A stretch of DNA of 64,000 bases from Filosporella fistucella (Eukaryota; Ascomycota; Leotiomycetes; Helotiales), in NCBI GenBank assembly GCA_030077755.1, contig JAQJZZ010000010.1, forward strand, positions 558,001-622,000. The letters run 5' to 3'. Positions 47,761 through 59,699 of the stretch are shown here, piece by piece; the first letter of the stretch is position 1, and each line of letters starts with the position of its first letter. The notes below the pieces were generated by a model, which worked only from the letters and a program-made list of their open reading frames with translations, was not told the origin of the DNA and did not search any database. The position numbers and the translations under genes were made by a program.

Positions 47761-48529
47761 ATACCTCTTTTCTTGCCTTGGTTGGTAGATAGATGGTACT
47801 TTGTACATAGGTGTTTATGGTAATGGAAGGAAGCCCTTATTTATTGAGATTAGGCAGGTCATTCATGGTGTTTTTTCTCTTTGAATTGAAGATATTCGTG
47901 GTTTTTGTAGGATGGAAGAGGAGGGGGAAGAGGTTTCTTTTGTTTACACGTCATACTTCTGTTCTGCGGAAGCCACGAAGCGCTCGTGTTTGTATGACTT
48001 ATAGATCGATCTATTGGAATGAAAGTGTATTATCTAAATTTGTAAGCTTTCTCTTGGGATGTGATTGTCAATGTGGGTGAGTCTGGACAAATTGGGTTAG
48101 TTTTTGAGTTTTGAAAAGTTGGAGACGAAGATTTGAGGCAAATACTCCTTTCTCTCACCATGGTTCCGATTCGTCAACACAGGCTACGATCAGTATATAT
48201 CGACAATTCTACTAAACAAGAGACTAGTGCAATCAATCAGTTCAATAAATAGGCTACGATAAACCTACGTCTACAATTCCACTCCACAAGAGACTAGTGT
48301 AACCAATCAATTCAATACCTGCTCACACTAACGCCTCTACAATAGATTTCCATCTCGCTCCATGTAATATGAACCACATCTAGCATACCGCTGTACTTTG
48401 TCTTTGCGGACAAGAGACCTCATAAGCTTTCGGAACGCTTTATTCAACAGGCGACTTCCGAAAGCCTCTGAAATATCTTGTCTGAGCTAAATACAGCCTT
48501 GATGTCAGACTTACGCAACAATTTTTCAT
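47761..48529. other. Convergent 3' region between GH72 and HET genes
   Basis: 769 bp with the GH72 3' UTR, then a two-copy 70 bp direct repeat at 48181-48320. No gene seen. Confidence 0.5.
48181..48320. repeat. Two-copy tandem direct repeat, 70 bp unit
   Basis: Bases 48181-48250 and 48251-48320 both begin AGGCTACGAT. They share ACAATTC, ACAAGAGACTAGTG and CAATCA with scattered differences, so the duplication is not recent. Confidence 0.65.
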
Positions 48530-50269
48530 TCAGATGATAGTGATCTTCCGTTTATCATAGATTTGTTTCCGGTTTTCTCCTAAAGAATCAAGATCTGCCT
48601 CAAAGTAGCCAACGCGCTTGAAGACTGAGGAACGCTCCTCGGTCTCTAAGATGAGACCATACACATGTGCTAGGTCTGAATAGACATGTAGAAGCCAGAC
48701 GGGTCCTGGAAGTCTGTTCGTAGGTTTATCAAAGGCATGTGTTAGCTTTTGGTGACCAGTATCATGCCCAATGCCTAGAAGCGTATATAACGAGCAACCG
48801 TCCCAAATTGCCTCTCGCAGCTTACACTCAAGTGTCAACTTCGCGGATTGGACCTCCCCAAAGGGAAGATTTTGATCTTTTAGCACAATTTGACAGTCGA
48901 TGTCCTTTAAGATGATATACGTCCGTGTATACGGAGGGCCAAGTGGGTATTCAATACTTCCTCCTATCGAGGCCCACGACCAAGAAGGATTCGAGTTCTC
49001 CATGCTCTCGGCTTTCTCATTGTCGAAACTGACGGCCTTCCACAGCAGCTGCATAGCCAAGTCATCTGCCCATAGACCCGCACAGTAGCTGGGTGCCGAA
49101 AGATTTTCTATAGCAAACATATGTGCAAGAGCTGCAAGCGCCGGAAGTTTGTCCGATGGACGTGTTAGTTTACGGGAGGAATATTTCTCAACCACATGCA
49201 TCCAGCCATCAAAACTCCACTCCCCCTGTAGCGGCACGCGTACTTTCTCATCATCCTCCAGAAGTCGCCCAGAGAGCTCGCCGTTGAAAGAATCCGGGTC
49301 AGTCTCAGGTACGAAACAATCAACTGGATCACATCCGCCATCAACATCTGGGTCCTCTTCCTTACATCCCCATCTGGTCTGCTTGGAGCCAAATCGTAGC
49401 AACTTAATTGCCAAACGATGTTCTTGCAAGGCCCATGCTCTTTGGTCGATTGGGTCATCCTCGCTATTGTCTGTAGACTCATGCAAGAAAAAAGTGTGGG
49501 TCCCATTGCCTTGGACTTCTGCGCGAAGTTCGAAAACCGTATTGTATATCTCGTCAAGTCTCCGATTCTGAAGGAACCCTTTTGCAGGATCCGTCGCCCT
49601 CGCAGCTGAAAGCACCACCGAGGCACCGAGATAAATACCGTGCATTTTTCACATCTCCCTCCTTTTATCATCTTCGTCTCCACTCTGAATAATGCATAAA
49701 GCATCCACCCACAGATACTCATGCCCAAGCTCCCGTGTAATGTATATTGCGTCTTTTATCGTTTCGTAAGAGAAGGCAGAGTATATAGATGAGAGTGATG
49801 ACTTCCCTTTTTCGGTGAATGCATGAAAGTCGTTCGCGGGTGATTGATCATTCTCGAACCAATTTGGAAATTTCGTATGCTTCCACCGAATGTGTATATC
49901 ATGGAATTTGGATCCGTCGTCAATTAATGTCAGGGACATCACCAGCTCTGCATCCTTCAGAAAAGTCTCGGGCTTGTTCCGCAATTCTGGTAGGTGTAAT
50001 GCTCTGGCAAAGAAGGCGCATCCGTTCCCAGAATATCTACGGACTTCTCTATACGAGAAAGGTAGAGGGTTATATTTTGGGGTGGTACTTCGAAACTTGA
50101 TTCGTTTGCAATCATCGCAGCTGTGGATACGATCGCGGATGGACTCCATAGTGGGAATACGGGCAAAACAATGCAGCAATTCACTGGCTCGATGCGTTCT
50201 ACAGCAACTTAAACAGCGGATCGTGATGCCCCCTGCCAATAGAATGTGTGAGAAGGATGCTGTACGCAT
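48530..50269 (-). pseudogene. HET-domain gene interrupted by an in-frame TGA stop
   Basis: Two open stretches, 50269-49649 and 49645-48530, lie in the same reading frame and are separated by one TGA (49651-49649). The first holds the HET core ETIKDAIYITRELGHEYLWVDALCIIQ, ending in RREM. The second resumes with KMHGIYLGASVVLSAARA, the usual next block, so the stop replaces a sense codon. No intron fits the gap. The ALSYxWG block expected before the core is also missing or unrecognisable, so the N-terminal half is degenerate. HET proteins trigger cell death on contact between incompatible strains. The second part has WALQEHRLA (the HET-family WxLQE motif). Likely a decayed allele; stop-codon readthrough or a sequencing error is the alternative. 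Confidence 0.7.
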
Positions 50270-50973
50270 GACTGTTGGTTGAGCGAGCCTGGTGTGGCCT
50301 TAGGCTAGTTGTCGCTGGAATATATTATACTTCTAGGCGCTGTAATATGTCGACCCCTCCTCACCCCAGAGTAACTCCTGGAATGGAATTTTCCCCCTTC
50401 TAAATGTCTTCAACATTTGCGGTCGTGTTTCTTCCCTATAGGAGTTTTCCTAAAGTACTCCAAACTCTGTAAGGACTTTACTAGTTGCGAGTATACAGGG
50501 GGTGTAGCTAAAGCGATAATCGGTGGCCGGATTAACAATGCAATTAATAGCACAGTTGATTAAGATCTTATCTGTACTGTTAAAGCGTCTCGTTGAGTAG
50601 GAGCCGTTAAAGAATGTCATGGATTGGAAAGAACGTGGTAGCCTGACAAGAACAAAGTTTATATTCTCAAAAGTATAGATTCGTCTCGTGGCAGGGTTTG
50701 TCTTGTGACAGGGACAGATGTTACTTGCACATATTCAAATTCTCAAGCCAATGGGGGAAAAGAAAGTCAGGGCATCAGTATATTAATTTCCGAGATTCAG
50801 AATACTTATTGCCTATTGCAATTCCACTCTTGCGATACATACCCAAAACGGGGCAAAATATCTTTTGGTTTGCATCGATGTTGATTTTCAAGTTTCAGGT
50901 GCGTTCATATATACACATGGATAGAATTAGATAGAGTCGGAACTCTCGTTGTGATTTCTTGATATACATCTAT
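50270..50973. other. Intergenic region upstream of the HET pseudogene
   Basis: 704 bp. No coding signal that I can support. Confidence 0.5.
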
Positions 50974-52230
50974 CTAATCAATATACAACCAAGACCTAGG
51001 TCTAAACTCCGTCGCACAAGGATTTAGCCCCTGCTCCGCTGCTACTCTTGAACTTCCATTTCCATCCCTCCTATCAGCAGGAATATCTATAACAAATATC
51101 CTCTCAACTCCCGTCTCTAATTCTTCTTCTTCAGCTTCCTCCCGCAACAACTCTTCCTCTGCCTCCATCTCCCCCAACAACTCTCTCTCCTCTTCCTCAC
51201 CCTGTACCCATTCCCAGATTTCGTTTGGTATTTGAGCGTCGAAAGGGAGGTTTGGAGGAGTTTGGTCACTGTTTCCTTGCCCTCCTTCGCTGTTAAATGA
51301 AAATTTGGTATCTATCCCTTCAATAATCTGGCGAGCTCTATTTTCTAAAGCCTGGTTTTTACCATTTGGCGCAAAATTCATTGTCGCGAATCGGGAAGGA
51401 ATAGAAGATAGGTTAAAATAACGAAGTGCTTCTTCTGTGAGACTGGTGAGGAGATGGCTGGTGCTGGGACTGGGAATGGGAGTGGAATGGAAGGGAGGGA
51501 GGAGGAGGAGAGGGGGGTGTATCAATTGCTTGTCCGTAAGGAGGTGGACGGCCGGACGCGCTGTATGGTGGGAGGGGAGATGAGGGGGGCGAACTCTCGA
51601 AAAGAGAAGGGGGCGTCGTTGGCGTCGAGAGGGTGGATGTCGGTATGATGGCTGGGCGGGAGAAGAAGAAACTAATTGGTGTTGTGGTTGTTCCTGAAGT
51701 GGAAAGTGTGTTTGTGTTTGTAGTTGTGAAGAAGAGGAAGAGGGAGAAGGAGAGTTATTGGTAGGTGGGAGCCTGACTTTAATAGGGTATCTGCTGCTAA
51801 TTGGCTGGTACATTATTGCATAATCGGAGAAAGATGTGATGTTCTCTTCTCTTTGTGTTCTTTGGCTCACGAACTCTAGATACCAGGCTGATGCGTGAGT
51901 TGGAAGGCCAGATTGTCGGGATTCGGGGTGGGTGTATGGAGGATTTTGAAGTGGGGAATATGTGTATGCTGGAGGAGGAGAAGATGGGATTGTATGGTTG
52001 GTAGTGGAAAAGGGATTTTGATATAATGTGGTTGGTGTTATGGGTGAAATATATTGCCTCATATCCTGGGATTGGGGTCGAGGGGATGAAATATTGGATT
52101 GGTGATATTCTTCTGAAGCAGCTACCTCGCTCGTTGGTTGACGTACTGCCATTTTTTCTTTTTGGCGCTCGGAAAGTGGCATTGGAGAGTCCTCCTGGTC
52201 GGAGATATATTCTTGGTGTGAAGGAGACAT
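50974..52230 (-). CDS. Hypothetical low-complexity protein, 418 aa
   Basis: One uninterrupted frame from ATG 52230. The N-terminal 300 residues are disordered and rich in Ser, Pro, Gln and His. Residues about 265-400 look more ordered: LTSLTEEALRYFNLSS, NRARQIIEGIDTKF and PNEIWEWVQGEEEE. A Glu-rich helix follows, then VERIFVIDIPADRR near the end. I recognise no domain. The codon frame is open over 1.25 kb, which is unlikely by chance, but no homologue is known to me. Possibly a nuclear regulatory protein from its composition; this is a guess. Confidence 0.55.
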   Translation of the reverse strand: MSPSHQEYISDQEDSPMPLSERQKEKMAVRQPTSEVAASEEYHQSNISSPRPQSQDMRQYISPITPTTLYQNPFSTTNHTIPSSPPPAYTYSPLQNPPYTHPESRQSGLPTHASAWYLEFVSQRTQREENITSFSDYAIMYQPISSRYPIKVRLPPTNNSPSPSSSSSQLQTQTHFPLQEQPQHQLVSSSPAQPSYRHPPSRRQRRPLLFSRVRPPHLPSHHTARPAVHLLTDKQLIHPPLLLLPPFHSTPIPSPSTSHLLTSLTEEALRYFNLSSIPSRFATMNFAPNGKNQALENRARQIIEGIDTKFSFNSEGGQGNSDQTPPNLPFDAQIPNEIWEWVQGEEEERELLGEMEAEEELLREEAEEEELETGVERIFVIDIPADRRDGNGSSRVAAEQGLNPCATEFRPRSWLYID

Positions 52231-53778
52231 GTTGTTGTTGTTCCTGTTCAGTCTTGGTAGATGATCTGATCCTTCAGTTGAGTTGCTTGGCAGAAGAAAA
52301 TCGAAACAGGGAATAAAAAGCGCAAAATTAAGATATCCGGCACTAGGGGCAAGCTAGAAAGTAGGCCCCAGAGTATATTTATCAAGAAGTTGATGATAGC
52401 GTAACCCCAGCCTACGAGCTTCAGTGGTAAAGGTTTATGGTAGCGAAGAGTTAGTCCAGAATGACTTCGAGATTGAATGATGATGAGATCTGGTGGAGAT
52501 AAGGAAAAAGATATAGATCTAGATCAAATTTACAAACTATAGTTGTTGGGATCTAAAATGATGTTGAAAATCACTGTCGTTATGAGTATCTTGGAAGGAA
52601 TGTTGAGAGGTTCTCGAAACAAGGACACACGTAGTGTAACAGGACCTTCTTAGAGGCTACAATTTCAATATGCTTCTGAAGAAGTTGAGGTCTCTCGGGA
52701 GAACACCCCTAAGCCCGAACATACTCGTCTACAGACTCTTGTGAACCTTTTCTCAGTTGACTGCAAACTGTTTCAAGATCGGAAACAAGCTTAGCACGTG
52801 ATAATCACATGACATACAACTATAGCACCTCTGTTGCCATGATTATATAGGATGCGAGGGAGATTTTATGCCAGAATAGAAGAAAACGTACCATTTATTA
52901 CAGCTGGAGACTAGTAAGGCTTGTTTTGGGCAACAAATGGTTTTGGAGCGCTGGAATCACTGGCTATGCGTACCCTGCCTAATATCCTATAAGGCTGCTT
53001 AAAACCACCAAAGTTGAAAAGTGAGGCTGACTCGACCTCGCTGAAGAACAAAGTAATCAAAGTAAACTGTAATTGGTATCCTATGGTGTATCCCTCGTGT
53101 TCGTCAGCTGAGGAGGCTCAGCTTTTACCTCGGATCAATGTTTCAGCTCGAAATATTAAGGCTTGCAAAGGAATGAAAACATAGGGATGAGAATTTCAAT
53201 TGCTCGAGGAATAAATGATGGTATAGCATCATATCAATTCCGTTCATAACATAATAACATAAGAAGAGACAAAACTAGTCTCAAGCCTGTTCTTCAAACC
53301 GAGATTTGACAATCAGCCCAATCTCAAGAGGCTGGGTACAAATGCTTCTGCCTTGTCATGTCGAGGCGGGCAACAACTCGATATTGTATAATCCATCCTT
53401 GGGTAACATGATTGACATGAGAATAATTCGTAAGATGTCAATGATAAACATAATACAATTAAGTGCATCGTGAATGTCCTAATCACAACTTTGTGTATCA
53501 ATCTACATCGCCTTGCATGTTTTGTTTTGTCATCACCTCATTTTAGGTTAGCCTCACCAGCACTCATCCGCCATCAGGCTGGGTCTGCTGGCGAGAGCGA
53601 AGAGCAGCCTCACACGGAGCCTTGCTTGCAAAATCACTCCCACAACTTCATCTCCTCCACCACCAGACTCCAATTCAATCATCACAATCATCACTTCATT
53701 GGAATCTCTGCCCTCAGTTGCATATCTGCCGATTTCAATTAATTTCCTCACGAGGTCATTGTTCCGCCTCGCGACACC
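52231..53778. other. Intergenic region between two divergent genes
   Basis: About 1.55 kb. Only short frames (53313-53501 -, 53470-53742 +, 53554-53877 -) with no recognisable content. It holds the promoters of the low-complexity gene and the caspase-like gene. Confidence 0.5.
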
Positions 53779-56396
53779 ATGGAGCCGTCGAACAAGAAAC
53801 GTCGTCTCGCACCCAAAGTCGCCGAAAAGCCTGCTCATGAACAGGTAATTGATGTTTTCAAATAAAGACGCATTCAAAGACTAACAAATTACTTAATCAC
53901 AACAGGTCCGCTACGACTATAAACCTCTTCCTCCTGTTCAAGATGCCGCGCCCCCTCCCGAGCGCACCGACTTCGAGTCCTTTGCTCGCCATCTACAAGA
54001 TGCCGCGATGCTCATTTATGCGCAAGCCAATCGATCACCTTATACAAGCGTCTCAGTCCTATTGTTACGATGGGAAGATGATATGAGTGTTGTGCAAGAT
54101 CTTGAACAACTAGGAAAGCTCTTTCGGGAACGATTCAACTACCGTACCGAGTCCTGGAGTATACCCAGTTGTCCCAATCCAGGCATGAAACTCACTATGC
54201 AGATGGCACAGCAACTTGAATTTGCAAGAGCTGATCATCTCTGGATTGTTTACTATGCTGGATATGGGTTTGTTGGTTCAGATCATAATCTATATTGGGC
54301 ATGGTATGATTTGTATTCGACAGCCTCGTCGCACATACTAACTTTGTGATAGCAATCCCCGAGAAGACTCTTCGAGACTCAAGTGGGAGGGTGTAAAATG
54401 CCTCTTAGAGGATGCCCAGTCTGATATATTGCTTCTTCTTGATACTTGTGCCATTGCCGATGCACCTAGTGCTGGTAGTCATGGCATCAAGCAAGCGATC
54501 GCTGCATATAGCCCAGATCAGATTGCTCGTGATACTGGTGCTCGATCATTTACTTTCAATTTGATTGAAGCCTTGAATCGACTCGGTACGGGTCGTCCTT
54601 TCAGTATACAACGTCTTCATGAGGAGATCATTTCGATGAAGCATAATATTTTCTTGCAACATCCTGGTCTTACCAATGGGGTAGCCAAGTCTACTTCTGG
54701 TCATGAGAGAATGCCTGTCTGCTTTTCTCTGACGCCTGGTGCTCTCCAAAGTATAACCCTTTCACCACTTGGAACACAACAGCCGGCTTCACACATAGCC
54801 TCGCCATTGGGATCTCCAGAAAATGATATTCAGATTGCAAGAAGTAATCATCATGAGCAACAAATGCTTCTTCCGAAAGTCAATTCGAACACTGAGCTGA
54901 CATTTGAGGAAATGAGAGCTTTGGTTTGCACAACTTTCCTCGGCGAGCCAAGTCAAGAAATGGCTTCATTCAAACAATGGCTTCATAATACCCCTGTTGC
55001 TGCTTCAAAGATTGCTGTCGAAGGCATGTTTCATGGACCACCTACAGTGCTCCTGGTATCAATGCCAATCGCCGTATGGAATGTTGTTGCTGCCGATCGA
55101 ACTTGTGCCTTCTTGGGCTATGTCAATTCGCATAATATGACAACTGAATATCAACGATTGGTGAGCGGTATATCGCCAATTGGCAAAGCCGCCACATTCA
55201 AAGAGCTTGAAGACGGCAAAATTTTACTCGAAGCCCGCCAAGCTGCTACCACACCTGTCATGATGAGACATGAACCTGCTCGACCAGATTCCATGCAACA
55301 GGAACCAATTCGTCAAGATACTTTAGTCATGGGCACACCAAACTCTATCCCTCAGGTGCTTTATCAGGAAGGTGGACCATCAGCTATACCAGAACACAAA
55401 GATGAGGTTGAAGATTCTGTAGAGATGCATGAAGCTGCGGAACAACTCAAAGCACTCAGTCACGTTCGACATGTTAGTCATGATCACAATAACGCTGACC
55501 GTAATCAATCCCATGTATCTGAAGATTCTCCTGGGTTGCGGAGTGCCAGAGAAGATTCTGCATCGTCACAGGATGCAGGAGAATCTGGTGCAGATGATCC
55601 AAGGTTTGGCTCTGAATATAATTCTCCAGCGTCGAGGCCAAAGCCACGCAGGTCTATACAGAAACAAGGCCCAAAACAAGATACTCGATGCTCGCTATGT
55701 AGTCATGCGCCATTCAAGGACTCATCTTCACTTCGAAAGCACATTGCTGCTGCACATACTCGACCATTTCCATGTGCCTTTTCGTTTGCTGGTTGTACCA
55801 GCACGTTCGGTTCGAAGAATGAATGGAAACGACATATTGCTTCACAACATCTTTGTCTCACATATTACCGTTGCTCGTCATGTCCACAGAGTACGGTAGA
55901 AGGAAAAGGTAATGAGTTCAATCGAAAAGATCTTTTTACTCAACATCTTCGTCGCATGCACGCTCCATTTGCGATAAAGAAAGCAATCGCCAAGGGTGAT
56001 AGCAAATTACAATTGGAGTGGGAGACACATGTCAAAGAAATGCAGAATACATGTTTAGTTACCCGACGTCAACCACCTCAAAGATCTGCTTGTCCGAAAC
56101 CTGATTGTTCCAATGTCTTTGAAGGCGCAGGAAGTTGGGATGACTGGACTGAACACGTTGGACGTCATATGGAGAAGGGTGAGGCTGGACGATTAGGAGT
56201 CGACAGATTGCTTGCCAGATGGGCACTCGATAATGGGATCATTGAACGTAAAGAGGATGGCGAGTACCGACTTGTGGGCACAGAGCGAGAAGGTGGTGCT
56301 GGCGCGGGTTATTACAGTGATGGCAATGGAGGTGTCAAGCCTCGACATGAACTTGAAGATGGGAAAGGAGATGATAGTATGTTACTCGATGGTTGA
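53779..56396 (+). CDS. Caspase-like domain fused to C2H2 zinc fingers
   Basis: Three exons: 53779-53844, 53906-54303 and 54353-56396, about 835 residues. A short basic start (MEPSNKKRRLAPK) looks like a nuclear signal. Residues about 40-260 follow a caspase/metacaspase p20 fold: SVSVLLLRWEDD, ELxxLxxLF-type helix, HLWIVYYAGYG and LLLLDTCAI. The catalytic Cys (about 187) is present, but the usual His of the G-H-G motif is Tyr142, so protease activity is doubtful. A long acidic, disordered linker follows, then C2H2-like fingers (CSLCSHAPFKDSSSLRKHIAAAH; CAFSFAGC ... RHIASQH; CSSC ... HLRRMH; CPKPDC ... HVGRH). Such caspase/zinc-finger proteins occur in several ascomycetes with unknown roles. 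No intron or frame problem is seen. Confidence 0.75.
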
Positions 56397-56885
56397 CACT
56401 TTCTATATATATATGAAAGTAATCGGTCGTTGATTTTGGCAGGCAGTGTTTGGGGCTGGGTTGGAGTACAAACATGTTTTCTTTTCTTGGAGTCGTCACG
56501 TCACAGCAAAGTCTCTGTACATTCATCTTTTCTTTTGTCATTGGTTTGATCACTTAGCAGGTCTAGCTGGAAGCTAGGGGTTGGTAAATGAAGATTTTAT
56601 GATTTCAATTTGACCTGAGAATGTGCTAAGCGACATGGCCGGTTCTAAGATTTTTCCCCGGTCTGTACTTGATTTAGGTATTTGCTTAGTGTCACTGCTT
56701 CAAATCATACCACGTTCCTGTATTTTTACAAAGCCAAGCCCATTTTTGTTTCATACCATGAACATGTCAAATTGGGCTCATGTTTCATTGCATAAGAGGC
56801 AAAAATCTATATCGCTGAACAGATAAAGGGTATACCATAATCACACTCAAAACCATAACTCCCTTCATTCTTATCCCTCCTCCTA
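56397..56885. other. Convergent 3' region between two genes
   Basis: 489 bp holding two 3' UTRs. No other feature seen. Confidence 0.5.
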
Positions 56886-58714
56886 TCATCCACCCATATC
56901 TAAGAACTCCTCCCAATCCTCTCTCTCACTTCCGCTCGCACTTCCATTACCGCTGCCACTCCCCTCTCTCCCTAAGATACCATCTCCCACCAGGCTCCCA
57001 CAGCACTCCTCATCCCTCTCTTCAAACCCTCCTCCCCTTTCCAACACAACCCCCAGTGCCACCGCATGCCTAACCCCCATTTCCTCACCCACCCGCCTCA
57101 GTCGTCCAGCTAACCACTCTCTCATCCCCTCCCCAGTCCTCCCATATAAAATAGTCGTATACAGTGGCCAAATAAGCAAATTCCCTGCTATAGATCTAGC
57201 CGGTGGTCGTATCCAGAGGGAATGCTGCGCATAGGTATGGTAATTGAAATGGTACGGGATAGAGGCGGCGAGGGAGGTAGCGAGGGAGTTGAGATGTGTA
57301 GATAGAGAGGAGGGAGGAGCGAGAGTGTGGGAAGGAGAGGAATAAGGGAGGTAGGTGAGTAGGATATCGAGGACCATTATGTGTACTGCGCGGTAGGTGT
57401 TCCATGTACTAGCTGTGTGGAGGGAGGTATACACGTGATAATACTCTGTGTATACGTCCTCTGTCTTTTTTGACACAGGAATACTTTCATATTTGTATTC
57501 TCTTGGGAGATCCGTTGCCCAGTTCTGAAGGGCGAGATGGAGTTTTTGACCAGAGTGGAGGATATGGGATATTAGGGCTTGGGATGGTGGATGGGAGGGT
57601 GATGGCAGAGTAGAGCGGAGAGAACAGAAATCGGACAGGATGAAGGAGAGGCGGGTTGAGGTTGCTTGGGTTCGTGATTCATGGGGGAGGGAGAGGAGGG
57701 ACCAGGCTTTTATTTCTGGGGGGATGGGATTGCGTGTTTGAATGCAAGAAGTTATCTTATTTTATCAGCTTTGTGAGAAATTGATGCTCCAAAAAGTGTT
57801 ATAGGAGGAGTGAAATGGAAAAAGAGAGGACATACGAATTGAGAGCGAATCTGAGTGAATAGACGTCGTCCAATATGAGTCTTCATCTGATCATCACCTC
57901 TCAGTTTCAATAGAGACGAAGCACCTTTTGTATGCTGCATCCATGATCTAAGTGAAGCCGGTTTATCACTCGCACTCGTCTATCTTATATCAGCATTCAC
58001 ATCCGCCAAATCCAGAGCAGCATAGCTCACCTCATATAACCCAAGCAACAACACAGCAACGAGCACCTCATCTCTCCTCGCCTCCTCCACCTTCCCAAGC
58101 GCATTCCTGATCCCCTTCACCGCAGCAGCATATCTCCACCCAGCTCTCCCCATAATCTCACTTTGACGTCTCGAGTTGGCTATCCCCGCTAATCCCAACG
58201 CCAACACCGCATCTTGTAGAAAAGAACGCGTGGTATCACTAGAGCAATTCTGATACAAAGAAGGGAGGTAATCAAATAATCCCCTCTCTTCCTCTACAGA
58301 AACATAGTTCCGGAATACGAAACTCTCTGCCTGATCTTCTGCACTAGGACTTAGAGGGAAAACCATCTCTATTCTTAGATTCTTCAATGCAATTTTGTCT
58401 TTGCTAAGAGGTTTTTGAGATAAGGAGAGAGAAGCAATTGGTAAAGGGGAGAGAGAAGTAGAGGATGGAGAGAATGGTTTTCGAGAATTGAAGGTCCCTT
58501 TATTTTCATGTCTGAAGAGCAAATCGTCGAGATCGCGATAGCCGGTGCATTTTCGCCCTGCGCGGAGACATTGAGAACATGAGGGTCGAGCTTCATTACA
58601 CTGTTTCCTCACTCATCAGCGATTAAAATCTTAGGTGTGGAAATGGATACAAACTCTTGTTCGTCGCCTTCTACACTCGTGACATGCTTTTGATGGCTTA
58701 CCACAATATACCAT
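56886..58714 (-). CDS. Zn2Cys6 fungal transcription factor
   Basis: Four exons: 58714-58655, 58600-58031, 57979-57836 and 57755-56886, all phase 0, about 547 residues. The zinc cluster is split by intron 1: cysteines 11, 14, 21, 28, 31 and 38 with spacing C-x2-C-x6-C-x6-C-x2-C-x6-C (ACHECRRRRTR then CNEARPSC). The C-terminal fungal regulatory domain is recognisable: SFVFRNYV, ALGLAGIANSR, LLGLYE, SWMQHTKGASSLLKLRG, GRRLFTQIRSQF, CIQTRNPIPPEI and LLIWPLYTTILYGR. This is the layout of the acriflavine-sensitivity-like/fungal-specific regulators. The nearest neighbour is glutamate-cysteine ligase, about 1 kb beyond; no functional link is shown. Targets are unknown. Confidence 0.88.
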
Positions 58715-59699
58715 TTTCGCTCCTCTGTTCCCTAATTTTTAATTCTGGAGCTAGGTCATAGGTAGATAGAGTGATAGAATAGAGGTAAGTGACGAGATTA
58801 AGAAATACGAAATCAGGTACGAGAAAGGAAGATTCAATCCACCATCTCATCTTTGCATTTAAAATCCCCGGCATCTCTACACACCCGTGCGGCACAGTTT
58901 TGTTTCCCTCCTTCTCCACAGCCTACTCCCCGTACCACCTCTCACACCTAAAAATTCCTATCCAACCATGCATCTATCTTATCTGACATGAACCTTGCCT
59001 CATATGATTCTCTAATTCGTCGATAATCCTAGTATATACATATCAAGTTCCCTATAAACAGAGCAGAGGTCTCGTAACGTGTCTACCGACCCCACGTTAC
59101 CACCTTATTTAGCCGGGTGTACGTACTGTACGGCGACTCAGCCTTAACACACAGAGTGCGCTTGTTCGAGTATGGCAGGTGAAGATCTGGAGACGAGATT
59201 TCGGCGCTTTTACCGCTTCTAGAAGAGCCATTTGGAATCAATCATATATGTACTCGGTGAAGAGCTGGATGAAGCGTATAGGGTTGGGATATATGGTGGG
59301 ATGACGGGATATAGGGGATTAAGAAGCGGGTGATGGGAGGGATGGTAGGACAGGGAGATTGGGCGTGAGATTCAGCTTGTAGGCTGAGTAGAATGGTATT
59401 CATGTTGATGAATGAATCGCGAGATTTGATGGATCCAAGATGGGCAGGTAATGAGTTTGCAAGAGCAGTTCACGCAACGGCAGTTCCGATACGCCGCTAC
59501 TTCAACATGATGAGTGCAAGGCAGCTGTCTATTCGTCCTATTACTGCAGCAGGAGTAGATGCATCCATAGGCTTTTGCAGAGACCTATTACTTGCAGGTT
59601 TGCTTGTATAGATTGCGAAATCGATGCCCCTCATCTTCGTAAACAATCTACCGCTTACGCAAAAGCTAACACAGTCATGGTATCTCACCATCCCAATGT
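58715..59699. other. Intergenic region between the regulator and glutamate-cysteine ligase
   Basis: 985 bp with the regulator's promoter and the ligase 3' UTR. No credible gene. Confidence 0.5.

Noticed and set aside
54429..56396. 655-codon frame as a separate gene
   Set aside because: It is exon 3 of the caspase-like gene; phase and splice sites join it to two upstream exons.
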